DNA of 53,361 bases. Source: Gammaproteobacteria bacterium (lineage in GTDB: Bacteria > Pseudomonadota > Gammaproteobacteria > Pseudomonadales > Pseudomonadaceae). The DNA lies in contig JAMCWB010000027.1 in NCBI GenBank assembly GCA_023475025.1, positions 1-53,361 of the forward strand. Direction: 5' to 3'. Position 1 is the stretch's first letter, and each line of letters starts with the position of its first letter. Under the pieces are notes generated by a model. The model did no database searches. It saw only the letters and a list, made by a program, of their open reading frames with translations, and was not told the origin of the DNA. A program made the position numbers and the translations under genes. Below are positions 27,158 to 37,284 of the stretch, one piece after another.

Positions 27158-28009
27158 ATGAATACCGTGCACAGCATCGCCCAGGTGCGCGCCGCCGTCA
27201 CGCGCGCACGCCAGGAAGGTAAACGCGTTGGCCTGGTACCCACCATGGGCAACCTGCATGCTGGGCATATTGCCCTGGTGCGCACCGCTCTGGCGCGCGG
27301 TGACTTCGTGGTTGTGAGCATCTTCGTCAATCCGATGCAGTTCGGCCCGCACGAGGATCTCGACAGCTATCCGCGCACCCTGGCGGAAGACCAGGCCAAA
27401 CTGCTCGATGCCGGCGCCCATCTGGTGTTTGCCCCCAACGCCAAGGAGATGTACCCGGACGGCCTTGATGGTCACACCCGCGTCAGCGTACCCGTCGTCT
27501 CAGAGGGGCTCTGCGGCGGCAGTCGCCCCGGACACTTTGACGGGGTAGCCACCGTGGTCAGCAAGCTGTTCAATATCGTGCAGCCGGATCTGGCAGTCTT
27601 TGGTGAAAAGGATTACCAGCAGCTGGCGGTCATCCGCAAGATGACCCAGGACCTGTCCCTGCCCGTGCACATTATCGGCGAGCCTACCTGCCGCGCCGAG
27701 GATGGTCTGGCGCTGTCTTCACGCAATGGCTACCTGACGCCCGAACAGCGCGAACTGGCACCGACGCTGTTCCAGCAACTGCAGCAGATTGCAGCCGCTG
27801 TTCAGGGCGGGCGCAGCGATTATGCCGCGATCATCGAAACAGCCCGGCAGCATCTGGTCGCAGCCGGCTTCCAGCCCGACTACCTGGATCTGCGCGATGC
27901 AGACACTCTCACCACCATTGGTCCGGACAGCAAAACCGGCGTTGCCCTGGCCGCGGTATTTCTGGGCAAGACCCGACTGATCGACAACCTGCGTTTCAAA
28001 TTAGCCTGA
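27158..28009 (+). CDS. panC: Pantothenate synthetase
   Basis: 283 residues. Joins pantoate and beta-alanine using ATP. Motifs: [13 protein letters not shown] (HIGH-like), [23 protein letters not shown] and the KMSKS-like [10 protein letters not shown]. It is cotranscribed with panB. In P. aeruginosa panD (aspartate decarboxylase, making beta-alanine) and pgi come next; here both are missing and acs follows after 133 bases. Confidence 0.96.
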   Translation: MNTVHSIAQVRAAVTRARQEGKRVGLVPTMGNLHAGHIALVRTALARGDFVVVSIFVNPMQFGPHEDLDSYPRTLAEDQAKLLDAGAHLVFAPNAKEMYPDGLDGHTRVSVPVVSEGLCGGSRPGHFDGVATVVSKLFNIVQPDLAVFGEKDYQQLAVIRKMTQDLSLPVHIIGEPTCRAEDGLALSSRNGYLTPEQRELAPTLFQQLQQIAAAVQGGRSDYAAIIETARQHLVAAGFQPDYLDLRDADTLTTIGPDSKTGVALAAVFLGKTRLIDNLRFKLA

Positions 28010-28091
28010 GCGCGTATCAAGAAGGTGCGCTGCAGAGCAAATAGCGGGTTGAAATACGCCGCATTAAGGTCAATCCTGTAGGTACAGCTGC

Positions 28092-28130
28092 GCGCAGCGG
28101 GCAACCGCTGCGCAGTCGACACAACAACAA
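28092..28130 (+). promoter_or_regulatory. acs leader: GNRA hairpin and Hfq/Crc CA motif
   Basis: A 9-bp GC stem GCGCAGCGG / CCGCTGCGC closed by GCAA (28092-28113) is followed nine bases later by AACAACAA (28123-28130), a perfect AAnAAnAA motif 12 bases before the acs ATG. In pseudomonads such motifs near the ribosome site let Hfq with Crc block translation when preferred carbon sources are present. Confidence 0.6.
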
Positions 28131-28142
28131 AGCGAGTCGAGC

Positions 28143-30086
28143 ATGTACCCGAAAGAACTGCACCCGGTTACCGATCAGGTCCGCAAGGCCGCCCATCTGG
28201 ATGACGCGGGCTATCAGGCCATGTACCGCGCCTCCATCGAGCAACCCGATACCTTCTGGGCTGAACAGGCCGAACGCTTCCTGACCTGGGAGCAGCCCTG
28301 GCACAGCGTCAGCGACTGTGACCTCACCCAGGGCAAGGCCGCCTGGTTTATCGGCGGCAAACTGAACGTCAGTGTGAATTGCATCGATCGTCACCTGGCC
28401 ACCCGTGCCGAGCAAACCGCCATCATCTGGGAGGGCGATGAGCCCACGGATGATGCCCGCATCAGTTACCGTGAATTGCATGACAAGGTCTGCCGCCTGG
28501 CCAATGTGCTGAAAAGCCGTGGCGTCGGCAAGGGCGACCGCGTTTGTCTGTATATGCCCATGGTGCCCGAAGCCGCCTATGCCATGCTTGCCTGCGCGCG
28601 CATCGGCGCCATTCACTCGGTGGTCTTCGGCGGCTTTTCACCCGACGCTGTGCGTGACCGCATTCTGGATGCCGACTGCAAGGCCGTCATTACAGCCGAT
28701 TACGGCGTGCGCGGCGGCAAACCGATCCCGCTCAAGGCCAATGTCGACAAGGCAGTAGCCCAATGCCCCAATGTGCACAGTGTGATCACCGTTCGCCGCA
28801 CCGGCGCAGCCATTGACTGGGATGCATCCCGCGACCTCTGGTACCACGACGCCATAGACCAGGTCAGCGCCGACTGCGCACCCGAGCCGATGGACAGTGA
28901 AGACCCGCTGTTTATCCTGTATACCTCAGGCTCCACCGGCAAACCCAAGGGCGTGCTGCACACCACCGGCGGTTACCTGCTCGGCGCCGCCATGACCCAT
29001 CACTATGTCTTCGACTACAAGCCCGGTGAGGTTTACTGGTGTACTGCCGACGTTGGCTGGATTACCGGCCATAGCTATATCCTCTATGGCCCGCTGTGCA
29101 ACGGCGCCACCACACTGATGTTCGAGGGTGTGCCCACCTACCCGGATGCCTCGCGCTGCTGGCAGGTGGTCGACAAGCATCAGGTCAATATTTTCTACAC
29201 CGCCCCCACCGCCATCCGTGCCCTGATGGCCAAAGGCAACGAATTCGTCACTTGCTGCCAGCGCTCCAGTTTGCGCCTGCTGGGCAGCGTCGGCGAGCCG
29301 ATCAATCCGGAAGCCTGGGAGTGGTACTACCATGTGGTCGGTGACTCGCGCTGCCCGGTTGTGGATACCTGGTGGCAGACCGAGACCGGCGCCATCATGA
29401 TTACGCCCCTGCCCGGCGCCACCGACCTCAAACCCGGCTCGGCCACACGCCCCTTCTTTGGCGTGGAACCTGCCCTGATGGACCCGGATGGCAAGGAGTT
29501 GGAGGGGGCCGCCAGCGGCAACCTGGTGCTCAAACGCAGCTGGCCGAGCCAGATCCGTACCGTGTATGGCGACCACCAGCGCCTGGTGGACACCTACTTC
29601 AGCGCCTACCCCGGCCTATATTTTACCGGCGACGGCGCACGCCGTGATGAGGATGGTTACTACTGGATTACCGGCCGGGTGGATGATGTGCTCAACGTGT
29701 CTGGCCACCGCATCGGCACCGCCGAGGTGGAAAGCGCCCTGGTACTGCACGACTCCGTCGCCGAAGCTGCTGTGGTGGGTTGTCCGCACGACATCAAGGG
29801 GCAAGCCATCTATGCTTACGTCATGCCGATGCATGACATTGAGCCTACCGACACCCTGGTCAGCGAACTCAAGGCCTTTGTCGCCGAACAGGTAGGCAGC
29901 TTTGCCAAACCCGAGTTCATCCAGTGGACCCCGGGGCTACCGAAAACCCGCTCGGGCAAGATCATGCGCCGCATCCTGCGCAAGATCGCCGAGGATGAAC
30001 TCGGCACACTCGGCGACACCTCCACCCTGGCCGACCCCGCAGTGGTCGAGGAGCTGATCGCCCACCGGCTTAATCGCGGGGGCTGA
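28143..30086 (+). CDS. acs: Acetyl-coenzyme A synthetase
   Basis: 647 residues. Converts acetate, ATP and CoA to acetyl-CoA through acetyl-AMP. ANL-family motifs: [12 protein letters not shown] (about residue 260), [28 protein letters not shown], and the C-terminal Lys motif [12 protein letters not shown] (Lys near 607), the site acetylated in the family to switch off activity. Starts at MYPKEL with GCGAG before it. The leader CA motif suggests catabolite control through Hfq/Crc and CrcZ. It corresponds to acsB in P. aeruginosa gene order. Confidence 0.97.
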   Translation: MYPKELHPVTDQVRKAAHLDDAGYQAMYRASIEQPDTFWAEQAERFLTWEQPWHSVSDCDLTQGKAAWFIGGKLNVSVNCIDRHLATRAEQTAIIWEGDEPTDDARISYRELHDKVCRLANVLKSRGVGKGDRVCLYMPMVPEAAYAMLACARIGAIHSVVFGGFSPDAVRDRILDADCKAVITADYGVRGGKPIPLKANVDKAVAQCPNVHSVITVRRTGAAIDWDASRDLWYHDAIDQVSADCAPEPMDSEDPLFILYTSGSTGKPKGVLHTTGGYLLGAAMTHHYVFDYKPGEVYWCTADVGWITGHSYILYGPLCNGATTLMFEGVPTYPDASRCWQVVDKHQVNIFYTAPTAIRALMAKGNEFVTCCQRSSLRLLGSVGEPINPEAWEWYYHVVGDSRCPVVDTWWQTETGAIMITPLPGATDLKPGSATRPFFGVEPALMDPDGKELEGAASGNLVLKRSWPSQIRTVYGDHQRLVDTYFSAYPGLYFTGDGARRDEDGYYWITGRVDDVLNVSGHRIGTAEVESALVLHDSVAEAAVVGCPHDIKGQAIYAYVMPMHDIEPTDTLVSELKAFVAEQVGSFAKPEFIQWTPGLPKTRSGKIMRRILRKIAEDELGTLGDTSTLADPAVVEELIAHRLNRGG

Positions 30087-30090
30087 CGCA

Positions 30091-30139
30091 GCTGGAAGCT
30101 GGAAGCTGGAAGCTGGAAGCTGGAAGCTGGAAGCTGGAA
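30091..30139. repeat. Seven tandem copies of a 7-bp repeat
   Basis: Seven uninterrupted perfect copies of GCTGGAA, starting five bases after the acs stop. Related heptads in the opposite sense (CCTTCAG, TTCCAGC) occur at 30519-30542 near the thiolase start. Perfect repeats of this kind expand and contract by slippage. Confidence 0.95.
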
Positions 30140-30202
30140 GCATCAGGATGTGGGTGGGTTTTTGAGCTGTCAAGCGGGCGTGTCAGACTTCTTGTGTTCC
30201 TG

Positions 30203-30393
30203 CTGTCATGGCGAAGGCCGTTGGCCTGTGGCCATCCATATTGCCCTGGGTTGAGTGCGCAGCAATGGATCGCCACGCCGCTATGCGGCTCGCGATGACA
30301 CTGAGCGAATGACAGGTCGCGATAACGCTGCGAGAGTGACTGGCCACCAGCCGTTCCGTCTGTCATTGCCAAGGCCGCAGGCCTGTGGCAATC
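30203..30393. repeat. Three REP-like palindromic repeats
   Basis: Three related 34-36-base units in the acs-thiolase gap: 30203-30236 (starting GCTGTCATGGCGAAGGCC), 30266-30300 in inverted orientation (complement TGTCATCGCGAGCCGCATAG), and 30360-30393 (CTGTCATTGCCAAGGCCGCA). Each has an internal hairpin and a GGCAATC or GGCGATCC end, the style of widespread bacterial interspersed palindromes. The rest of this 536-base gap (30087-30622) holds no gene I can support. Confidence 0.75.
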
Positions 30394-30622
30394 GACGTAG
30401 CGTCAAGCGCGCCCGAACACAAAAAACCTGATACTCCCTCACACCAAAATCAGGCTTACGGCCTTCAACCTTCAGCCTTAGGCCAAAACAAGTAACCAGC
30501 AACTCACCCAGAAACACGACTTCCAGCCTTCAGCCTTCAGCCACTATTGCCTTGCCGCTTGTAGCTGACAGCTAGCGGCTCTATGCTTATCGACCCGAAG
30601 AACAGAGCCGCAGGAGTCGTTC

Positions 30623-31804
30623 ATGCAAGAGGTCGTGATTGTAGCCGCTACCCGTACCGCCATTGGCAGTTTTGCTGGCCAGTTTGCCCAGATCCCCGCC
30701 CATACCCTGGGTGCCACTGTGATCAAGCGGCTGCTGGAACAAACCGGGGTCGATCCGGCCACGGTTGATGAAGTGATTCTCGGCCAGGTACTGACTGCCG
30801 GGTGTGGCCAGAATCCGGCGCGTCAGGCAGCTATTCATGCCGGCCTGCCGCACAGCGTGCCGGCGCTGACGCTGAACAAGGTCTGCGGCTCCGGCCTCAA
30901 GGCCCTGCATCTGGCCACACAGGCTATCCGCTGCGGCGATGCCGAGATCATGATTGCCGGCGGCCAGGAGTCGATGAGCCTGTCGCCCCACCTGCTGCCT
31001 ACCTCACGTACCGGTCAGCGCATGGGCCATGGCCAGGTGATCGACAGCATGATCCATGATGGCCTGTGGGATGCTTTCAACAATTACCATATGGGTATCA
31101 CCGCTGAGAATCTGGTGGAGAAATACCAGATCAGCCGGGAAGAACAGGACGCCTTTGCCGCTGCCTCGCAGCAAAAAGCCATAGCCGCGCAACAAGCCGG
31201 GCATTTTGCCGACGAAATTACCCCGGTCAGCGTACCGCAACGCAAGGGCGAGCCGCTGCAGGTCGTGACTGACGAGCAACCACGTGACGGAGTGACGGCT
31301 GAAGGCTTGGGCAAACTGCGCCCGGCCTTCAAGAAAGACGGCACCGTCAGCGCCGGTAATGCCTCCAGCCTGAATGATGGTGCGGCTGCCGTCATGCTGA
31401 TGAGCGCCAGCAAGGCAGCCGAGCTGGGCCTGCCCGTCCTTGCCCGCATCGCCGGCTACGCCAACGCCGGGGTTGATCCGGCGATCATGGGTATCGGCCC
31501 GGTATCCGCCACCCAACGCTGCCTGCAGAAAGCCGGCTGGCAACTGGATGAGCTGGACCGCATCGAAGCCAATGAAGCCTTTGCCGCCCAGGCACTGGCG
31601 GTCGGCAAGGAACTGCAATGGGATGCCAGCAAGGTCAACGTCAATGGTGGCGCCATTGCTCTCGGCCACCCGATCGGCGCTTCCGGTTGCCGCGTACTGG
31701 TCACCCTGCTGCACGAAATGATCCGCAGCGACAGCAAAAAAGGCCTGGCTACCCTGTGCATCGGCGGCGGTCAGGGTGTAGCTCTGGCCATCGAACGCAC
31801 CTGA
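30623..31804 (+). CDS. Acetyl-CoA C-acetyltransferase (thiolase)
   Basis: A 393-residue biosynthetic-type thiolase. The nucleophilic Cys is C88 in [11 protein letters not shown], the base pair is H349 in GHPIGASG and C379 in CIGGGQG, and the NEAFA motif lies near 316. It joins two acetyl-CoA to acetoacetyl-CoA, or the reverse. Whether it serves ketone-body breakdown, polyhydroxyalkanoate or leucine metabolism cannot be told, as no partner genes are adjacent. AGGAG lies six bases before the ATG. It follows acs in the same direction but is separated by repeats and is probably transcribed alone. Confidence 0.93.
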   Translation: MQEVVIVAATRTAIGSFAGQFAQIPAHTLGATVIKRLLEQTGVDPATVDEVILGQVLTAGCGQNPARQAAIHAGLPHSVPALTLNKVCGSGLKALHLATQAIRCGDAEIMIAGGQESMSLSPHLLPTSRTGQRMGHGQVIDSMIHDGLWDAFNNYHMGITAENLVEKYQISREEQDAFAAASQQKAIAAQQAGHFADEITPVSVPQRKGEPLQVVTDEQPRDGVTAEGLGKLRPAFKKDGTVSAGNASSLNDGAAAVMLMSASKAAELGLPVLARIAGYANAGVDPAIMGIGPVSATQRCLQKAGWQLDELDRIEANEAFAAQALAVGKELQWDASKVNVNGGAIALGHPIGASGCRVLVTLLHEMIRSDSKKGLATLCIGGGQGVALAIERT

Positions 31805-31812
31805 GTTGAAAG

Positions 31813-31838
31813 GACGGGCAGTCCACTGACTGCCCGTC
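31813..31838 (+). terminator. Hairpin after the thiolase gene
   Basis: A 10-bp perfect stem GACGGGCAGT / ACTGCCCGTC with a 6-base loop, ten bases after the thiolase stop. The following bases (TGCTCG) give no T-run, so it may be only an mRNA-stabilising hairpin. Confidence 0.55.
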
Positions 31839-31907
31839 TGCTCGCGCTATCCTCAATTCCGCGCCTCTGCTAGGCTTGGCTCCTTTTTCTGCTGCGCGAG
31901 CCTGCCT

Positions 31908-33290
31908 GTGTCTGATCTTGATTTTGCCCAACTGGACTTGAACCCCGAACTGCTGGATAACCTGCAGCGGCTTGGCTATGCGCAGATGACGCCAATCCAG
32001 CAACAGAGCCTGCCCCGCGTGCTCGCCGGCAAGGACCTGATCGCCCAGGCTGATACCGGCAGCGGCAAGACGGCCGCCTTTGCCCTTGGCCTGTTGCAGC
32101 GCCTGAATCCACGGTTTTTTGGCTGCCAGGCACTGGTTCTCTGCCCCACCCGCGAACTGGCAACCCAGGTCGCCGAGAGCATTCGCCAACTGGCCAAGCC
32201 GCTGGCCAACGTCAAAGTGCTTTCCCTCTGTGGTGGCACGCCGATCGGCCCGCAGATCGCCTCACTCGAGCATGGCGCCCATATCGTCGTCGGCACCCCC
32301 GGCCGTATCGAAGACCACCTGCGTAAGCAGACCCTGCAACTCGATCAGTTGCGCACCCTGGTACTGGATGAGGCCGACCGCATGCTGGATATGGGTTTTT
32401 ACCCCAGCATCGTCAATATCGCCAGGCAAACACCTGAACGGCGGCAGACCCTGTTGTTTTCTGCCACTTTCCCGGATGCCATTGCCGAACTGAGCGCGGC
32501 CTTCCAGCGTGCGCCAGAACGCATCCAGATCAGCAGTGGTAATGCTCAGGAGCAGATCACCCAGACCTTCTATCGCGTCACCCAGGCCAGCGACAAGGCC
32601 GATGTATTACTGCGGATACTGGCTGCGCATCCGGCTGAGTCCGGGATGATTTTCTGCCAGACCAAGCAGGGTTGTGCTGAACTGGCCAGCTTCATGCGCG
32701 AGCGCCGCTTTGCTGCCGTAGCCCTGCATGGCGACCTGGACCAGAAGGCCCGCGACCAGGTCTGGGTGCGCTTCAGCAATGCCAGCGCGCGCTGGCTGAT
32801 CGCCACCGATGTTGCCGCGCGCGGGCTGGATTTGCCGGATCTGCCGCTGGTGATCAATTTCGATTTGCCGCGTGATGCCGACACCTACGTGCATCGCATC
32901 GGGCGTACCGGTCGCGCCGGACAGTCGGGTCATGCGGTGTCGCTGTTTACCCCCAAGGAAACCCAGCGGGTCGAAGAGATCGGACACTTTACCGAACAGA
33001 CACCCGACATGCGCACCCTGGAACAACTGGCGCCAACGGCGGCCAAGCCACAGGCGGCCAGCATGGTGACTCTGGAGCTGGATGCCGGACGCAAAAGCAA
33101 ATTGCGCCCCGGCGATATTCTCGGCGCGCTGACCAAGGATGCCGGCTTACCCGGCACCGCGGTCGGCAAGATCAACCTGTTCGATACCTGTGCCTATGTC
33201 GCCATCCAGCGCGAACATGCCAGCGCGGCGCTCAAGGGCCTGCAGGGCTGCAAGGTGAAAGGGCGCAGCGTGCGCGCCCGTCAGGTCTGA
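31908..33290 (+). CDS. dbpA: ATP-dependent RNA helicase DbpA
   Basis: 460 residues. The DEAD-box core has the Q motif, ADTGSGKT (Walker A), [28 protein letters not shown] and [13 protein letters not shown]. The last 75 residues form the DbpA-type RNA-recognition domain (about 385-460) that targets hairpin 92 of 23S rRNA during large-subunit assembly. The start is a GTG at 31908 with CGAG upstream; no closer ATG exists. It ends back to back with the convergent MOSC gene: the two stop codons abut as TGATCA. Confidence 0.94.
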   Translation: MSDLDFAQLDLNPELLDNLQRLGYAQMTPIQQQSLPRVLAGKDLIAQADTGSGKTAAFALGLLQRLNPRFFGCQALVLCPTRELATQVAESIRQLAKPLANVKVLSLCGGTPIGPQIASLEHGAHIVVGTPGRIEDHLRKQTLQLDQLRTLVLDEADRMLDMGFYPSIVNIARQTPERRQTLLFSATFPDAIAELSAAFQRAPERIQISSGNAQEQITQTFYRVTQASDKADVLLRILAAHPAESGMIFCQTKQGCAELASFMRERRFAAVALHGDLDQKARDQVWVRFSNASARWLIATDVAARGLDLPDLPLVINFDLPRDADTYVHRIGRTGRAGQSGHAVSLFTPKETQRVEEIGHFTEQTPDMRTLEQLAPTAAKPQAASMVTLELDAGRKSKLRPGDILGALTKDAGLPGTAVGKINLFDTCAYVAIQREHASAALKGLQGCKVKGRSVRARQV

Positions 33291-33971
33291 TCAGATACCT
33301 GGCAAGGACTGGGTGCCCTTGGCCTGCCGTGCGGCCAGCGCTTCCAGTTCGGCGCGCATGCGACTGGCCACCGGCGCGGCCAATGTGCGCTGCACAAAGT
33401 TGGCATCCTGGCGCCGGCTGTGCCAGAAGCGATAGAGCTCAACCACGGTCGGAAAGGCGTCGCTTGCCGGCTGAATCCGCAGCTGGTCGCCTGCCTGCAG
33501 CTCGCCGCGCTGCAGCACACGCACATAGGCGCCGGGACGTTCCGCCTGTACAAAGCGCCTGGCAAAGCCGGCATCACCCACCCGCGCTGCCAAGGTGGCA
33601 CAAGGAATGCGCGGCCCGGTAATTTCCAGCAGTAGATCACCGCACTGCAAGCGGTCGCCAAGACGCACCTGCGGCCACCAATCATTGATCGTCAGGTTTT
33701 CGCCAAAAAACCCTGCCGGCAACTCGCTGCGCCCCAGTTCCTTTGCCCACCAGTCCGCATCCGCCTGACTGTAAAGGTACAAGGCCTGATCCGGTCCACC
33801 ATGATGTTTCGGGTTGCCAATAAAGTCGCTGGCGATGCCCTGCTCGGTGATCGCTACCGCGCCGCTTAGCGGCTGCTTGAAATGCCCGCTACGCAGCGTA
33901 CGCTGACCGACATTGATCATCTGGGCTCTGGCTGCATTGATGGCGTGCAGCTGAATACTGGCGCTGGGCAT
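33291..33971 (-). CDS. MOSC domain protein, YiiM-like
   Basis: 226 residues. The MOSC fold (about 25-160) contains GIASDFIGNPKHHGGPDQALYLY and FFGENLTI, plus the conserved Cys in GPRIPCATLA. A C-terminal three-helix domain (about 170-220) resembles that of E. coli YiiM. MOSC proteins bind molybdenum cofactor; YiiM-type proteins reduce N-hydroxylated compounds in E. coli. The sequence is complete. It appears to be a single-gene unit, convergent with dbpA. Confidence 0.88.
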   Translation of the reverse strand: MPSASIQLHAINAARAQMINVGQRTLRSGHFKQPLSGAVAITEQGIASDFIGNPKHHGGPDQALYLYSQADADWWAKELGRSELPAGFFGENLTINDWWPQVRLGDRLQCGDLLLEITGPRIPCATLAARVGDAGFARRFVQAERPGAYVRVLQRGELQAGDQLRIQPASDAFPTVVELYRFWHSRRQDANFVQRTLAAPVASRMRAELEALAARQAKGTQSLPGI

Positions 33972-34041
33972 AAGATCTCTCGTCCTGGGTGATGAGAGAG
34001 TACCCTAACCAATTGCCCTGCCACAGCCAAGCCGTCAGCTA

Positions 34042-35673
34042 TCACACACGGAAATCGCCGAGCATCCGGTTCAGGTCTTGCGCCAGGCTGGCCAGCTCAG
34101 TGCTGGCAGCACTGGCCTGATCGGCTGCTGCCGCATTGTCACGGGCCAGACCGGCAACACTGGTGACATTGCGGTTTATTTCTTCAACCACGTGTGACTG
34201 CTGCAAGGTCGCACTGGCGATTGACTCATTCAAACCACTGACCTGCTGCAGGGCAGCGACAATATCCTGCAAGCGCTCACCCGTCTCATTCACCCGAGCC
34301 ACCGTGCGCTCGGTCGCCTGGCTACTTTCCGCAATCACCTTGACCGCACTGCTGACATGCGCGTGCAGGGTCTCGATCAACTGGTGAATTTCTGCCGTGG
34401 AGCTTTGCGTGCGCTGCGCCAGCAGACGCACTTCATCGGCAACCACAGCAAAACCGCGCCCCTGCTCGCCGGCACGGGCAGCCTCGATCGCCGCATTCAG
34501 CGCCAGCAGATTGGTCTGTTCGGCAATGGCCTGGATCACATCCAGCACCTTGCCAATTTGCGCCGTTTCACGCTCCACCCCTTGCATGGTACTGACTGCC
34601 CGGGTCATGGTGGTTGCCAGTTGTTGCGCCTCATCCACCCCCTGATGCACAGCCAGCTGCCCATCGCGTGCAGCACCATCTGCCGTTCGTACCTGCTCGG
34701 CAGCCTGCTCAGCATGCCTGGCCACATCCTGCACGGCATAGCTGACTTCATTGACTGCGGTTGCCACCTGCTCCATCTGCTGCGATTGTTCAGCAGTATG
34801 CTGTTGCGTTCGCTGCGCCATTGCCCCCAGTTCGGCCGCCGCTGAATCCAGTGTTGTCGCCGTGCCCAGTAACCGGCGTACCACGCCGGCAAGCTTGTCG
34901 GTAAAGGCGTTGAAGTAACCCGCCAGCCCCGCCAACTCATCGCGACCCGCAGCATCCAGACGATGCGTGAGGTCTCCTTCACCCTGAGCAATATCCGCCA
35001 AGGCATGCACAGTGGCACTCATGGGATAGTTGATGCTGCGCCCGATCAAGCCAATCAGCACTGCCAACACAAGCCCGGTGACAACAATCAGCCCCGCAGC
35101 CTGCAGCGCCTGCTGGCGAAACAGCGCGCGGATATCATCGATATACACACCCGACCCCAGCACCCAGCCCCAGGGCTCAAATAACTGCACATAGGATACT
35201 TTTTCCACCGGCTCTGTCGCACCCGGCTTGGGCCAGCGGTACTCCACCATGCCGGCACCGCTGTTGCGCGCAACCACGACCATTTCATTGAACAGCGCCT
35301 TGCCATCGGGGTCGCGGTATCCCGACAGATCTTCACCTTCCAGCGCCGGATTGGTCGGATGCATGATCATTCGTGGCTGCATATCGTTGATCCAGTAATA
35401 TTCCTGGCCGTCGTAACGCAGCCCACGGATCTGCTCCATGGCAGCCCGCTGAGCCTGTTCACGACTAAGCTCGCCGCTGCGCTCGAGTTGGTGATAGTGA
35501 CTCAGCACCCCGCTGGTACTGGCAACCACATTACGCGTCATCTCGACCTTGCCGGCATGCAATTGGGTATTCAACTGCGCCAGCATCAAAGCACCCAAGG
35601 CCAGCAGCAGCAGGAGTGAAAGACCCAGAATCAACCACAGGCGCACACTGATGGACAGATGACGGAACAGCAT
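34042..35673 (-). CDS. Methyl-accepting chemotaxis protein with sCache domain
   Basis: 543 residues. TM1 (about 10-33), a periplasmic single-Cache domain (about 38-180) with YYWINDMQPRMIMHP and WGWVLGSGVYIDDI, TM2 (about 188-210), a HAMP domain (about 211-265) and a long signalling coiled coil with the invariant tip EQTNLLALNAAIEAARAGEQGRGFAVVADEVR-type region (about 385-415). The Cache motif is that of receptors for short carboxylic acids such as acetate or pyruvate (McpP-like), but the ligand is an inference. AGAGGTG before the ATG at 35673 decides the start; an in-frame GTG lies three codons earlier. Confidence 0.94.
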   Translation of the reverse strand: MLFRHLSISVRLWLILGLSLLLLLALGALMLAQLNTQLHAGKVEMTRNVVASTSGVLSHYHQLERSGELSREQAQRAAMEQIRGLRYDGQEYYWINDMQPRMIMHPTNPALEGEDLSGYRDPDGKALFNEMVVVARNSGAGMVEYRWPKPGATEPVEKVSYVQLFEPWGWVLGSGVYIDDIRALFRQQALQAAGLIVVTGLVLAVLIGLIGRSINYPMSATVHALADIAQGEGDLTHRLDAAGRDELAGLAGYFNAFTDKLAGVVRRLLGTATTLDSAAAELGAMAQRTQQHTAEQSQQMEQVATAVNEVSYAVQDVARHAEQAAEQVRTADGAARDGQLAVHQGVDEAQQLATTMTRAVSTMQGVERETAQIGKVLDVIQAIAEQTNLLALNAAIEAARAGEQGRGFAVVADEVRLLAQRTQSSTAEIHQLIETLHAHVSSAVKVIAESSQATERTVARVNETGERLQDIVAALQQVSGLNESIASATLQQSHVVEEINRNVTSVAGLARDNAAAADQASAASTELASLAQDLNRMLGDFRV

Positions 35674-35873
35674 GACGAGCACCTCTTATAGACCCGTTAA
35701 GGGCGGGGTTTGATATTGTTCAGTGTAGATAACATCCGGCTTACTGTTGAAAAACAACCAGGCAGCACCGAAGGTACCTGACACAGCAGAGTCACAGTGC
35801 GCTGATTCTGCCAGTCATAATGGCTAAAAACCACTATTGAGTGGGCTACCTACGACTAAAGCATGATCATTTA

Positions 35874-35887
35874 TTGATCAAAGTCAG
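35874..35887 (+). promoter_or_regulatory. Candidate Anr/FNR-type box upstream of the SQR-like gene
   Basis: TTGAT-CAAA-GTCAG matches the Pseudomonas Anr pattern TTGAT-N4-(A/G)TCAA at all but the last base, 62 bases before the SQR-like ATG. It overlaps a double palindrome, TGATCA-TTTAT-TGATCA. It may make expression respond to low oxygen. Weak evidence. Confidence 0.35.
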
Positions 35888-35948
35888 TAGCGCAAATCCA
35901 GACCAGGTTATACAGTAGGGGGTATAAGCACAAAAAAGCGAGACTCCT

Positions 35949-37274
35949 ATGCCCAGTTCAAGGTCTGTAGCCAACCCCGGCCGGCGTCGGCTGCTCAAAT
36001 TTGCCGCCCTGGCTGGCGCCAGCGGCGTATTGGCCAGTCATGGCCTGCAAGCCAGAGGCCTAAAGACCTCTGCACATATCGTCATTATCGGCGCTGGGGC
36101 TGGCGGTATGGCGATGGCCAACCGGCTGTCGCGTAGCCTGGACGGTGCCCGCATCAGCCTGGTGGATGAGCGCGAAATCCATCATTATCAGCCGGGTTGG
36201 ACGCTGGTGGCATCAGGGGTCTGAAAACCAGAGGGGACAACGCGTCCAAATGCTCGCTTTGTGCCTGCTGGCGTCAACTGGATCAAGGCCTCCGCCCGCG
36301 ACTTCGACCCGGATAACCACCAGGTAATGCTCAGTAACGGCGACAAGCTGCACTATGACTACCTGATAGTAGCCAGCGGCTTGCAGCTCAATTACGACCT
36401 GATCGAGGGCATGGACACCCAGCTGATTGGTCAGCATGGCATTGGCAGTGTTTACGCCAGTCTGGAAGCAGCAACAGCCACCAACCAGTTAATCGAACAG
36501 TGGATCGCCAGGGGCTCGGGACGTGGCCTTTTCACCATGGCACCCACAGCCATGAAGTGTGCCTGTGCGCCGCTGAAAATGACCTTTACCACCCTGTCAC
36601 GGCTGGAAGATAGCGGGCAGCGCAATAACTACGCGGTGGACTTCTTCTGCCCCGGAGACCGGGTCTTCAGTCAGCCCTGGGTGAATGATTTCGTGATCCA
36701 GCGCTTTGCCGGGCAAGGTGTTCACCGGCACAACTTCCATACTCTGACGGCAATCGAACCGGAGCGCCAGGTCGCTCACTTTCGTCTGGCCGATGGTTCA
36801 ACCAGCGAAGAGCCCTTCGACTTTATCCACGTCGTGCCGCCCATGAGCGCGCCGGATGCCATCCGCCAATGTGACCTGGTGGCGCAGGAAGGGCCCTTTA
36901 TCGGGCAATGGCTGGACGTCGACATTCATACCTTGCAGCATCGCCGCTACCCGGAAGTCTTCGGCATTGGTGATGTCATCGGCGCCCCTATCAACAAGAC
37001 TGCCGCCAGCGTAAAAGCCCAGGCACCTGTAGTTGAAGCCAACCTGCTGGCACAGATCCAGGGGCTGCCACTGCCGCGCCAGCACAATGGCTACACCTCC
37101 TGCCCGATGATCACCGGCATAGGCAAAGCCATGCTGGTTGAGTTCGGTTATGACATGAACTTCCTGCCATCATTCCCTTTCATTGATCCCACCGAGGAAT
37201 CCTGGGCGGCCTGGACAATGAAAGACAAGATGCTGCAGCCCGCCTATTACGCAGTACTGGAAGGCCGAGCCTAG
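35949..37274 (+). pseudogene. Tat-exported FAD oxidoreductase, sulfide:quinone-reductase-like, interrupted by an in-frame TGA
   Basis: The frame runs 442 codons with a single stop, TGA at 36222-36224, where the motif LVASGV-x-KPEGT expects Trp: a one-base change from TGG would restore it. N-terminus: a twin-arginine signal (GRRRLLKF and a hydrophobic stretch), then the FAD motif IVIIGAGAGGMAMANRLSR. After the stop the same frame continues with DYLIVASGL, Cys in KCACAPLKM, FGIGDVIGAPINKTAASV and Cys in YTSCPMITG, the pattern of SQR and flavocytochrome c sulfide dehydrogenase. Known role of relatives: sulfide oxidation in the periplasm or at the membrane. A GTG at 36261 could re-start translation, but without the FAD loop. 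The membrane-protein gene at 37285 follows after ten bases. Confidence 0.82.
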
Positions 37275-37284
37275 GAGATACCCT

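Noticed and set aside
30091-30139. Heptad array considered as a CRISPR or minisatellite-coded peptide.
   Set aside because: Units are 7 bases with no spacers. The antisense frame gives only a Ser-Phe-Gln-Leu-Pro repeat with no ribosome site.
36222-36224. TGA read as selenocysteine.
   Set aside because: The motif expects Trp, not Cys; no SECIS-like hairpin is apparent just downstream, and no relative of this family is known to me to carry selenocysteine here.
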